From: Amaurobius ferox
Taxonomy: Eukaryota; Arthropoda; Arachnida; Araneae; Amaurobiidae
Reading direction: 5' to 3'
Assembly (NCBI GenBank): GCA_951213105.1
Contig: OX578140.1
Span: 36,129,256 to 36,193,255, forward strand
DNA: 64,000 nucleotides
Made by a program: the position numbers and the translations under genes. Below are positions 47,531 through 58,244 of the stretch, one piece after another. The first letter of the stretch is position 1, and each line of letters opens with the position of its first letter. Below the pieces are notes generated by a model. That model searched no databases. It had not been told where the DNA came from and saw nothing but the letters and a program-made list of their open reading frames with translations.

Positions 47531-48010
47531 TAACCGTTCTCGAGAAGCTTTAGTTTTTTCGTACTTTAGCTACTTCGCCTTAAAATCTACCTCCAGCCGT
47601 CAAAGGAATACAGAAATTGAAATGAAACTGCAAATTCAGTATAATTTCAAATAATTATCAGTGTTATTTTGTGCTATTAAACTCCATTAAACTAACCGTT
47701 CTCGAGAAGCTTTAGTTTTTCGTACTTTAGCTACCTCGCCTTGAAATCTACCTCCAGCCGTCAAAGGAATACAGAAATTGAAATAAAACTGCAAATTCAG
47801 TATAATTTCAAATAATTATCCGTATTTTGTGCTATTAAACTCAATTAAACTAACCGTTCTCGAGAAGCTTTAGTTTTTTCGTGCTTTAGCTACTTCGCCT
47901 TGAAATCTACCTCCAGTCGTCAAAGGAATACAGAAATTGAAATAAAATTGCAAATTCAGTATAATTTCATATAATTGTCCGTGTTATTTTGTGCTATTAA
48001 ACTCAATTAA
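47531..48010. repeat. Three-unit ~160-bp tandem duplication inside family B copy 3
   Basis: Units begin TAACCGTTCTCGAGAAGCTT at 47531, 47693 and 47851, each followed by CTACCTCCAG, CAAAGGAATACAGAAATTG and CTGCAAATTCAGTATAATTT. The units are more than 90% alike by eye, so the expansion is younger than the element's insertion. Other B copies have a single unit. Confidence 0.88.
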
Positions 48011-48077
48011 ATGAATCATAAAAAAAGAGAAAATGAATTTCAGTCTGTAGAGAAAGTCATGTGCTGCCCACATTATA

Positions 48078-48544
48078 TTTTATTAACTCTAATACCGATT
48101 GTAATACAAATGTATTCAACAATACGGAATATAATTGAATGAGAAAGTCGTATTGAAGATAGATAATTCTATTCACAAACATTGTTTTATGTTCATCTCA
48201 TAATACTTACCACAAAATCTATTACCCAAGCATATTTCTTAATTCAAAACACACTTATTAATTGCATTTTAACACTTCTGCGATAATATTTGAGTTTCAC
48301 AGCAATTACTTCTCAACATATTTCATTCAATTGGATCTGTACAGAAATCATAACTATAAGAGGCTCAAATCGGTGAAGTGGGTAAAGCCCATGGTGTGAC
48401 TCATGGGATTTCCGATACAGGTAAATCCCGGATATTGCACCATTCAGGAGAAATATTCTTCTGCAGATTTATCTATATCATAACTGTATTCTTCTGCAGA
48501 TTTATCTATATCGTAACTGTGATGAAAATTATAGTAGACATGTA
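48078..48544. other. Non-coding stretch with a 33-bp duplication
   Basis: ATTCTTCTGCAGATTTATCT followed by ATATCATAACTGT occurs twice in tandem at about 48453-48520. Nothing else could be supported. A patch near 48370-48430 (GGGTAAAGCCCATGG) is mildly GC-rich without a box-B sequence. Confidence 0.5.
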
Positions 48545-48734
48545 TACTAGTTACTAAAATGTGATTAATTGAAAAGGGAAAATAGTAATAAACGTATAAT
48601 TTCTTTATCTATTATATAAAAGCACTAATATATATATATATATATATATATTAGTGCTTTTATATAATAGATAAAGAAATTATACGTTTATTACTATTTT
48701 CCCTTTTCAATTAATCACATTTTAGTAACTAGTA
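48545..48734. repeat. Perfect 190-bp palindrome
   Basis: The left arm (TACTAGTTACTAAAATGTGA... to TATATATA at the centre) and the right arm are exact reverse complements for all 95 bases each, with the axis in the (TA)n centre near 48639-48640. No spacer and no mismatch were found by eye. It may be a recent inverted duplication, an element with no loop, or a foldback artefact of library preparation or assembly. There is no TA or TTAA duplication obvious outside it. Confidence 0.85.
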
Positions 48735-49139
48735 AAAAATAGAGAATCATCAATCAAGAGGAGATTAAAATGCATATATCTAGTCATCAAGCTAAATATA
48801 TTCAACTTATATCAAAGGTGAGAATTCGAAGTGCGTATGCGTATATATATATATTGGTATTATACAAATATAGAGTACAGATACAGAATTATACGGATTT
48901 CTAATAGATTTATATAGAAATATGTAAATATGTATTTTAAAAATTATATACGAATTGTTTCAACAATAAAGATTAAAAAAATTAAAATATAATTATAACG
49001 CAAGAATGGATAACAATGATAGCTGAGAAGTATAAATTGTGGTTCATAAATTAGAGAAATATAGCATAAAAAAGGGTAAGTGCATGAATGGAAAGCTAGG
49101 TAATGTTCAACTAGGAAATAAGGATATATGAAAGTCAAC

Positions 49140-49450
49140 AAAATCTACATATACACACACATATAAGCACTTACGCACAAGCATACACACACGCACATAC
49201 ACACACAGACACACACATATATAAACATGCACATATATACACACAAACATATGCACACATGTACACACACATACACATATATATCTATATATATATATAT
49301 ATAAGCATATATATATATACATACATAACATCAACAACATTCGATACGAATTCAAAGCTGCTCAAAATGCGTATAATCCAACGAAAACTTAAAGTCGAAT
49401 TTACGACCCCATGACAATACATATTATAAAATGTATGTAGTGAAAGCAAA
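49140..49450 (+). repeat. Mixed (CA)n/(TA)n microsatellite with a decayed family B/A 3' end
   Basis: CACACA/CATATA-type simple sequence runs from about 49147 to 49320. It is followed by TTCGATACGAATTCAAAGC, CAACGAAAACTTAAAGTCG, ACGACCCCATGACAATAC and a degraded ATGTATG hairpin. This block order (microsatellite, 'cgaaaactcgaa', 'cgaccccgtcacaatac', hairpin) is that of families A and B. Confidence 0.5.
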
Positions 49451-50092
49451 ATGATTAAAATATGCATAAATGCACAAAAATACAAAATTGTTTCCTAATT
49501 AAATCAAAACTATCTCACCATTTCATTTTGCTACAAATACACCTCAATATACTCCGGAACATTAATGTCTGAGAAATTCGAGTGGTGTTCTTAATATCGA
49601 ATATAAAGGATACACATCCCATCCTGCACCGAATTGCCAGCTTCGTCTAAACTGTGACGACGTTGGTTGAAGCATCGCATCTTAATTATTTTAGCAAAAG
49701 CATTCTAAACCAGCCCATTGTCCGGAGTTATAGATTATAAAGGACGCTCCTTTGATATTTGAATGAAGCCCACCTATATTATGTTACACATAGATTTGAT
49801 TTACTGTTGCACTAGATTATGAGACGCCATATCTATTTCCGTAATGGGTATATCTAAGTTTACGTGATAATACAGTTTCCAGAATATTTGGAGAATTAAA
49901 TGCTCCGAAATTCTGGAGAGTTATCTGTAATGGATGCACTAAGTAGGAACTCCAGTATATGTCGCAATAAAATAAATAATGTCATAGAATGGTATTGAAT
50001 TTACTAAATGCTTTCATATAATATATCAAATAATTTATCAAATAAGCAACGAGCTCTAAATGTAATCATACCTATATATATCTAACGTATTT
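49451..50092. other. AT-rich non-coding stretch
   Basis: No gene or repeat was recognised. Confidence 0.5.
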
Positions 50093-50650
50093 GTGTTTTT
50101 CCGCCCCCCCCCCCCCGGAGAACTAAAAGGTCAATATTTGTATGTTTTTAGTGTTGTTTATGAGGCAACAGATTTACTGTTGATTACGAGGCAACTCCTA
50201 ATTTTTGTTTTTTATCTCTCCTCGAGGGTTGACAAAATTGGCATTTTCCCGAAGTCTTTTCAAATCCTGCAGAAGCGCTCCGGTGGCATAGAAGACTCAA
50301 TCTTTGCATACTTATAATAGCGATTATGGGACAGAACCTAGCGGAACCATATTATTTATTCCACCTGGGGGGGGGGGAGCGAAGAAAAATTGGATGTTTC
50401 GAAGAAAGTTTCCAGACCTTCCTAAAGTCCACGAATGAACACTAAGGTTGAATCTTTGCTCATATACAATATCATCTACGGGAGAAAATCTAACGAAACT
50501 CGTATTCGTTCCCCCTCCTCGGTAGTGGAAAAAATGGGGGTTTAGCAAAATTTTTCTGACCCCCCCCCCCCCGAAAAAAAAACCTCCAGTGACCTAGAAG
50601 ACTGAAACTTCGCACACGAGTATAGTAACGACCACGAGATGGAGCTTAAC
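50093..50650. repeat. Family E: three diverged units with poly-C/poly-G tracts
   Basis: Each of three units of about 170-220 bp has a run of C or G (50102-50116, 50369-50378, 50561-50574), a 'cctccagtgacctagaagactgaaactt'-type block, and a block like AATAGCGATTATGGGACAGA. In unit 1 the block reads GGCATAGAAGACTCAATC; in unit 3, GTGACCTAGAAGACTGAAAC. The open frames here (74 codons each strand) follow the repeats and lack domains. The core is shared, inverted, with 7797-7990 and 5770-5850. Confidence 0.65.
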
Positions 50651-51217
50651 TGAGCAAATTTTCGATTAAGAAATTTTTTTTTACGTAAGCAATATACATT
50701 TTTAAACAGAATTAGACTTATTGAAAAAATGTTCCTAATTTTTCTTTTTTGAGAGTGTTAGATTCACTGTCTTCAACAGGGTCACTTTTAATGACAGAAG
50801 TAAGAATCTTTCGGAGCTAGATGGGAACAATTTGGAAATGATGATTCTGAAAATATTCTCTATTTCTAAAGAAGTAATTGGTAGATTAAATGTGAACTGC
50901 AAAATGCAAAGAACTGTTACAATAGCCACCATGTCTTCACACCATTGGTTCAATCGATTTTCTTTGCTAAGAGACCCACCCAGATGTTACCAAATGGTTA
51001 CGGATCTGACATTCCGATCTATATTTGACGGTATAAAGTACAAAAAGATAACCTTGAGTGTACACGGGTATGTTTAGAGATTAGAAAACCATTTTTATAT
51101 GTACGTCTCATACAACCTAAAAGACTGTACGATATGTACGACCTAAAAGACTGCAATTAATATAATATTTACATTAAATAAGTATGGAACAAATATATGC
51201 AAGAAGAACAAGAAAGA
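50651..51217. other. Non-coding, no firm feature
   Basis: Overlapping frames of 72 and 81 codons on opposite strands (50735-50953 and 50832-51077) show no recognisable domain and no splice context. Otherwise AT-rich. Confidence 0.4.
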
Positions 51218-52514
51218 TCAATCATGCTTAAAGCATTGATTATGAAACACTTTCCAACTTCAATGCAATTTTATTTAAAAAAGGCTAAAATACAATACAT
51301 TCCTCGGTAATATTTTAAAACTTATCACAATACTATATTAATTTATTATATTTGAAAACTTAAACCTTCATTGAAAAAAATGAACTTCATTCAAATGACG
51401 GCATTGAAATATAAATTGCCTGGTTTAAACATCTCTAAAATGCGATACATTCCACGGTAATATTTTTAAAACTATCATAATACTACGATAATTTATTATA
51501 TTTAAAAACTTCATCGAAAACAACTGAAATTAATTCAAATGCGTCATAGAAAAAATAACACGCCTGGATCTCTCTATAAAAACAGCATTTCATTCATAAC
51601 TTTCTCCCATTCATTTCATTCATCACAATACTATAATAATTTATTTTATTTAAAAATTAAGACCATGGAGCTACAAGTAATTAAACTCTGTGCTTAAAAC
51701 TTCATCGAAAAAAATTGTCCATCTCTTTATAAAATCAATTAATATTTCATTCATATCAGCCATGCAGACTCCATGGGCTAAACTATTTTGTGTTAAAGAA
51801 ATGCAGCAATTCTAATACAACTTATCTACATATTTTGCTGTTTACATTTTACATAAGTGAAAAATAGGCTTCGTTGTAGAAATAATCAAATTTGGATAAG
51901 CATTTAAACTCAAATATATTGTAATTGCGTTGTTTCAGTATGTAGATGCACAGAATTTAAGCAAAAATAAAGTAGTTTTAGGACGGATACAACACTCAAT
52001 ATGAATTAAAAAGAACTTAAAAAATCAGGATTTTGAAACAAGATGGATGCCATGTATCATTTTGAAGTGGGTCATGTGATCTTTTCATTTTATGGTCATG
52101 TGATCCTTTCATATAACAGGTGTAATTATTATTTTAATTTTTATCTAGAAAACTACTGAATATATTTCGCTGAATTTTTTTTTATATTTTTTATGGAACA
52201 ATTTCAATATTACCTAAAATTTTCGAAGCAATTTGTGAATTTTGAATCCGCCTAAAAAATGATTGAAAAATTAGGCCCCATAGGGCTCAATATATTTCAT
52301 TTTTTCAACCCGGGTTCAATCCAAAACTAATTGGGTGATATTATTCATTTATATTCCCATAGGTCCTACAGACCGTCTGAATAACATACTAAAATTTCAT
52401 TTTGATTAAGTCATTTTTACGGCAGTTATCGTGCTAACGGACAGACATACAGACAGACAGACAGAATGAACAAAGTCATAAACACTTTTCAACTTTGTTG
52501 TAAAGTGTTAAAAA
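51218..52514 (+). mobile_element. Family C element, copy 2 (longer form)
   Basis: It begins TCAATCATGCTTAAAGCATT and carries AAACACTTTCCAACTTC near the left end. The right end is ACACTTTTCAACTTTGTTG followed by TAAAGTGTTAAAAA, preceded by a GACA-type tract (52441-52470). It is about 570 bp longer than copy 1, owing to internal tandem duplication of the 51290-51430 segment (units near 51300, 51440 and 51590) and an extra segment near 51800-52010. TATA-like motifs (TCTCTATAAAAACAGC near 51572; TTTATAAAATC near 51727) recur with each unit. Confidence 0.6.
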
Positions 52515-54147
52515 CCAGGAAGTAGGCAGCACATTGATTTCACTTCACATCGCAATAAATTTACGACTTTGCGGAGTTTCTATTAGTATTTTACGCGAAA
52601 CTTCTCAAATTAAATTTCGAAAAAGGCCTCTTTCGTGATTGATCAAATATATTTAATGGCAGAGACTTCAAAAGTTCGAAACATCTGCCGTTTTGTTTCA
52701 TTCGGCTTGGAATTCGGATGCAGGCACGAATGCCGCTCTAATGGGGTACGGGTTAATAGTTAGTATCTATGTGATTATTCAGTAGGGTCAAAGTTAAATT
52801 TTTTATTTAATAGAATCATTGTGATAGAATAGAAATGTATGTACTGTGTCTGTAGATGAGATAGCGTTGAATGTTAAGTAAAGTGTCTTATATGTCTATC
52901 CCTTGTAGCATGCCAATGTTGGGCCAAAATTGGCCTCAAAATTGGTTGGTATTTAGCTAGTACTAATTGCCAATATATTCTAAATATTGGAAATATTTCC
53001 AATTTAACGCCAATAGTTGCTCACAATTGTAATGTACAATACTAGCCAGTATTGGCGACAATTGTATCGCCAACATAGGCGTTCATAAGAAATATATCCA
53101 ATGAAATGGCAAGATCTATAATACGGGCCCATTATTTTCATGCTACTAGGGATTATATGTAGTCCATTTAAGTACTCCAGTTAGAGATTAGTTTAATTCG
53201 TAATTTAAATAAATACTGCTGTGATATTTCCAGTAATCTTGGAAGTTAGGTTTAAAGATTTTTATCTCTTAACGGGAATTTTTGCTTCAGATTAAAAGAA
53301 AGCATTTTAAAGTTCGTGAATGAGAATATCATGTTTAAGTATAGTTCCTATGAGAATCAGCATAGTTCCTATGAGAATCACAAATAAGGAATGTGCAATA
53401 GCAACACGGATAAGACGAAAAACTTACAAACAATCAAATTCATAAGTGAGAACTATAAATTGCTTCATACATTGAAAGCGTGCGCTTTGTTGGCAACTTC
53501 ATTCAATACTATTATGGAGTGTTTTAACGAACCTAAGAAATAATTTAATTTATGCAGAGGGGAATAAATGATAAAACAGACATGGCACCAACTCCAAAGT
53601 AGATGGGTCGATATTTGGCAACTTTGAATTCATTTTGAATGCTCCATGAAAATAATCTCGGTCGATTTTATTGCACATATAAAGTTAACTCGTTTAATCA
53701 TATTTTAGTACATGTTTAATTTTATAACAAATTTAAATTAATTTGAATAAACGGGCGAATATCTTGAACAACAGTGCATGATATAATTAGTTAGTCTAAA
53801 TATTGTACCAAAAGTTTTTGAATAAAAAATTGAGTATAAAAAAATTGACCAACACTCTTGGCTATCCTTAATTTTTATTATTTTTGAAAGACAAAAATGC
53901 TCCAAATTTTAGCATTTTCTAATCTTCTATTCCACTTCAAAATAATGGCATCCTTTAGAATTCGCAAATAAATTGTACCGTATTTCATTCGGATATTTTG
54001 TTCTTGAAATATCGTGTCTCTGCAGAAAAAAAAATGTTTGTTATGAATTTAGAAATATTCGAAAAATAAGAAACTGTTATAAACTCGACTTTTTAAATTT
54101 AAATTTTTGATCCTACCACTATTCTTACCCTATAGAAAAACATTATA
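52515..54147. other. Non-coding stretch with TTGGC-rich patch
   Basis: Between 52910 and 53090 the motifs TTGGCC, CCAATATT, ATTGGC and GCCAA recur many times on both strands, giving short inverted repeats (for example CCAATGTTGGGCCAAAATTGG). It could be an old palindromic element. Elsewhere nothing was recognised. Confidence 0.4.
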
Positions 54148-54249
54148 CGGGGTGCTTAAAAAGATTGCACTATTAAATATATCTTGACCTATTGGTCGTA
54201 GATTGGACATGGTCGTAGATCCATGATTCCAATATAAGAAATGCTTTAA

Positions 54250-55149
54250 GAGGACGGTGGACGTTGAAATGAGCAAAAATCGACTAAAACGAAAAGTTTT
54301 TTCTTTTAATATATAACATTATTTTACACATTTAACCTTTTGCTTCCGGGTGGGAAGCGTCCATCCCAATCGAAAAACCTCCCAAAATGACAGGTATTTG
54401 ACATACCCTATCCCAAGCAGTTCGATCCTCCTTTGCAGGCATTGGCGTCCATGGAAATCGTCGACAGAAACATTGCACCGTCAGCAATGTTTCTGTCGCC
54501 GATTTCCATGGACGCCAATGCCTGCAAAGGGGGATCAAGCTGTTTGGGATAGGGTATGTCAAATACCTGTCTTTTTGGGAGGTTCTTAGTTTGGGATGGA
54601 CGTTGTTCCACCCGCAAGCAAAAGGTTAAATACATTTTTTTCGAAACAGAATTTTCAAAGGTTTTACATTTTTAAAATACTCCATGCATCTTAATTTTTG
54701 TTTAAGATGCATGAAATTTGGCAAGAAGACATCTTTCATACTTTTTAATGAAACTTGCTATGCATTTTATAATTGGACTTCATTAAGGTAATTAAAAGTG
54801 AATAAGAACCTAATTAAATGATGAAAATTAAGTTTCAATGCTTAAAAATATTTTTTTAAAAATTGACTTTCTAAGAGATTTAAAAATAAATGCCCAAATT
54901 TGCTCATAATGTATTTTTAAGTGATCATAATGCACAAAATTAATCAAAAATGTGAACAAATGGCACGCAAGGAGCATTTTCAAATTTTTGTTAAAAAAAA
55001 TTAAATTTAAAAAAAAAATACAAAATTATAACAAAATTGAAAAAAAATAATGTTATTTTATATAGTTATGTAAAGAGGAATATTTATACAAATTTTCATG
55101 TTTCAAATTCAATAAATAAATAACAAAAATTTCAACGTCTACCGTCCCC
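54250..55149. mobile_element. TTAA-flanked element (piggyBac-like, non-autonomous), middle layer
   Basis: The left TIR GAGGACGGTGGACGTTGAAA and right TIR (inverted) GGGGACGGTAGACGTTGAAA are matched with two differences, and TTAA is outside each end (54246-54249, 55150-55153). The interior is AT-rich with no transposase coding and contains another TTAA element. TTAA duplication is a hallmark of piggyBac-type insertion. Confidence 0.78.
54336..54625. mobile_element. TTAA-flanked 290-bp palindromic MITE (piggyBac-like), inner layer
   Basis: CCTTTTGCTTCCGGGTGG at the left end matches the inverted right end CCTTTTGCTTGCGGGTGG, and the arms match over about 135 bases each (CAGGTATTTGACATACCC, CATTGGCGTCCATGGAAATC). 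TTAA lies on both sides (54332-54335, 54626-54629). The middle is short (54475-54485). Because the arms are complementary, overlapping open frames of 75-79 codons appear on both strands; they are not genes. It is GC-richer than its host element. Confidence 0.85.
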
Positions 55150-55981
55150 TTAATGAAGGTATAGACTATCATCATTTTCTTATCGTAAATTTTCCTATCA
55201 TGTGATACTTTTACCTTTTAGTTAAAGTATAAAATGCAACTTTTACACGGCCCCCACTAGAAAAATTTTCAATTATAAAAATAGGTTTCATAACCTAATT
55301 AGTCAAACAAAACAAGTTCCACTGCTATAGGATCTAAACTACCTGAGATATAATTAATTAAGTTTTCGACGAATATTTGAAGATTATATAAAACTTATAA
55401 AACTTTTACTGAAGGTAGGTACGTATGGAAATTTTCGGATGGAAATTACATGTAAGCGAAAATTGTTTATCAGAAATCTGTTTTCACCGTTACTTTTAAT
55501 ATCGGGTCAAAGTGGTTTAACTCCTATAACTTTAACAGTACTTTTAGGCCAGTTTTATATATTAGAGAACTGTGATATTTTTTTTTTCAAAAAACCTGAA
55601 AATAACTAAGAAACAATTTTCCAATTGAAACTTCCTTTGTAAAGGACTCGTATAAAAAGTTATATATTATACTTTTTTCTAAAACATGTCGCTTCACTAA
55701 ACTTGTCGTAGTCTGAATGCCTATCTTATTTAAAGGATTTTTTAAAATAAAGCTATGGATCTGCGACCAATGGTTCAAAATGTATTTAGTCGTGCAATGC
55801 TCTGAAAAACCCTGTATATGAATATATGTAGGGAATGCAAAAATTTATAAATTAGATATTTTTGAAAAAGCTTTTTTTACAGTTTTAAAATTTTCTCTTC
55901 AACCAAGTTCACTTTCAGAAATATCGTGCCAGCCATATCTAATGCATACTGTGATTAGTCATGGTAAAGCGTTTTTCCTTG

Positions 55982-56928
55982 TTACTTTCCTTATATACAT
56001 AATATATAAGGAAAGTATTGTGACGGGGTCGAAAATTCGAGTTTTCGACGGGAGAGCACGTTTCAAGTATCCCTGATCACGAATCAAACGTTTTTGAAGT
56101 GATGTGTGCGTGTGTGTGTGTGTGAGTGTGTGTGTGTGTGTGTATGTGTGTGTGTGTGTGTGTCAGTGAGTCTGTGGAAACGATAACTGACGAACGAATG
56201 GACCGATTCGAACGAAATTTGGTACAAAAATCACAATCCATAAACACTGGAAGCCTATTGTTTTTATACGCAATCGAATGTTCAAAACACCCCTAAATTT
56301 TTGAATGAAATTTTGAAAAATCGTCAAAAAATCAAAACCTCTAATAAAGTTACTCAAATAGACATTTCTTATGTAATTTTTCATTAGAAAACGATTGACA
56401 TAAATTTTAGAACGCTAACATGAACCGCTCTCGAGATATTATACACTTTTCAAAAAAATTATCAAAAAGTCATATAAAATAAAAAAAATATTTCCTATTG
56501 AGAAACATGTTCACTTTTCATATGTAATACATTGCGATAAATTGGGTGCCATCATTCTCGTGGATCTAGCTCGTTCCATTCATAAGAAAAGATACTTTGA
56601 GTAATACTTTTGTATTTGAACGCCAATAGACATTTATCTGCTGTAAGAATAACTTATTTCTCCGTCCATAACGCTTGGCGAGATTTTGGCGACGAATTTG
56701 GCGGAATGTCGCCAATTTGGCGACTTTTTGAAATGTTGCCAAATTAACGAAAATATCGTCAAATGGATCAAAATGACGCTAAATCAATGAAAATGACGAC
56801 TGATTGTCGAAAATTCAATATCTTGGAAAGAATATTAGTATCTACTATAAGAAAAACCTATTTTTTTACTGTAAAAGTAGTAAATTCATTACATTATATA
56901 AGGAAAGTCATGTGTTGCCCACATCAGA
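55982..56928 (-). mobile_element. Family A element, copy 7
   Basis: Hairpin end on the left (TTACTTTCCTTATATACATA), TC end on the right (CCCACATCAGA). One of two 'aattcg' hexamers in the CG-rich box is deleted. The (TG)n tract is interrupted (GTGTGCGTG, GAGTG, TATG). T residues flank both ends. Its TC end faces the TC end of copy 8 across 455 bp. Confidence 0.8.
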
Positions 56929-57054
56929 TTTTTATTTTTTCAATTTCTTCAATCTTAAAAAGAAAGTACAATTTCAAATTTCACGTAATCTTGATGTATT
57001 TGAAATGTTTATCATTGATAAAAGTCCCACCTGTAGGCATAGATGTTGAGTTAT

Positions 57055-57320
57055 TGGTTATAGTGTGTTCCGCCCCCACTGGTGAGCCGAGGCAACTTCC
57101 TGGGACTCCCCGCCTCTGCCTAAACTGTCCCCGTGTTCAAGCGGAGTATGGGCACGTTAAATATGTGGATCCGTAAATCCTTCTGAAAGGTTCGTGGTAG
57201 GGGAAGGAGGGTACGGTCCTTATGGCTACTGCCCCACTGGGTTCCGGACTAAATTGGGTGGCCCATCCAGGCCGTCGAAACAAATACCTTACACCTTCTG
57301 GTACGTCGGACGGTCTAGAT
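57055..57320 (+). mobile_element. SINE body lacking the tRNA head
   Basis: The segment from GTGTTCAAGCGGAGTATG through GGTAGGGGAAGGAGGGTACG, CCCCACTGGGTTCCGG and ACCTTACACCTTCTGGTACG is about 85% alike by eye to the body of the SINE at 11905. The tRNA-like head is replaced by unrelated GC-rich sequence (57070-57120), and the A and B boxes are absent. It lies in the spacer between two inverted family A copies. Confidence 0.7.
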
Positions 57321-57383
57321 CAAAGAAGAACGTTTCATGACGGCTAAATGGTTTACGATTCAGGCTAATCTATAAGAAAAAAA

Positions 57384-58244
57384 TCTGATGTGGGCAACAC
57401 ATGACTTTCCTTATATAATGCAATGAATTTGCTGCTTTTACAGTTAAAAAAAAATGTTATTCGTATAGTAGATACGTATATTTTTTTTCAAGATATTGAA
57501 TTTTCTTCAATTAGTCATCATTTTCATTGATTTAGCGTCATTTTTATCAATTTAGCGAGATTTTTCGCCAAAGTCTTCGCCAAAATCTCGCCAAACGTTA
57601 TGGGCGGAGAAATAAGTTATTCTTACAGCAGATAAATGAGTATTGGCGTTAAAATACAAACGTATTACTCAAAGTATATTTTTTCATGAATGGAACGAGA
57701 TAGATCCACGAGTATGACGTCACCGAATTTATCGCATGGTATTACATATGAAAAGTGAACATGTTTCTCAATAGGAAATATTTTTTTTTATTTTATATAA
57801 CTTTTTGATAATTTTTTTGAAAAATATGCAATATCTCAAGAACGGTTCATGTTAGCGTTCTAAAATTTATGTCAATAATTTTCTAATGAAAAATTACATA
57901 AGAAATGTCTATTTGCGTAACTTTATTAGCGGTTTTGATTTTTTGACGATATTTTCAAAATTTCACTCGAAAATTTAGGGGGGTTCTGAACATTCGATTG
58001 CGTATAAAAACAATAGGCTTGCAGTGTTTACGGATTGTGATTTTTGTACCAAATTTCGTTCGAATCGGTTCATTCGTTCGTCAGTTATCGTCTCCATAGA
58101 CTCACACACACACACACATCACTTCAAAAGTGTTTGATTTGTGCTCAGGGATGCTTGAAACGTGCTCTCCCGTCGAAAACTCGAATTCGAATTTTCGACC
58201 CCGTCACAATACTTTCCTTATACATTATGTATATAAGGAAAGTA
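57384..58244 (+). mobile_element. Family A element, copy 8, short GGCGA cluster
   Basis: It starts TCTGATGTGGGCAACACATG and ends in the intact hairpin. About 55 bp of the GGCGA/TCGCC cluster is deleted (57555-57595), leaving CGCCAAAGTCTTCGCC. The (CA)n tract is short (58103-58118). Otherwise close to consensus. Confidence 0.8.

Larger units (their letters stand above)
46024..48077 (-). mobile_element. Family B element, copy 3, split by a mariner insertion
   Basis: The left hairpin half (TTACTTCCCCTACAATACTT then GGTAATG) stops at 46052 and resumes at 46991 as TATGGAAAGTATTAGAATCG. Removing the insert recreates a family B terminus followed by GAAAATCGCAACTCGAG. The right end is TGCTGCCCACATTATA. 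The interior at 47100-47500 keeps two 'accaaattttacaaaatttgg'-type blocks. The copy also carries a three-unit internal duplication (47531-48010). Confidence 0.72.
54148..55814. mobile_element. TA-flanked mariner/Tc1-like element, outer layer of a three-level nest
   Basis: The left end CGGGGTGCTTAAAAAGATTG pairs with the right end (inverted) CAGGGTTTTTCAGAGCATTG. Pairing continues through TTGACCTATTGGTCGTAGAT / TTGAACCATTGGTCGCAGAT, giving about 65 bp of diverged inverted repeat. TA lies just outside both ends. About 900 bp of its interior is a younger TTAA element, and the rest holds no recognisable transposase. Confidence 0.7.

Noticed and set aside
49107..49355. Cysteine/valine-rich small protein on the minus strand
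   Set aside because: The frame is translation of a CA/TA microsatellite.
54332..54635. Three overlapping coding frames of 75-79 codons
   Set aside because: They come from complementary arms of a palindromic TTAA element and encode near-mirror products without a domain.
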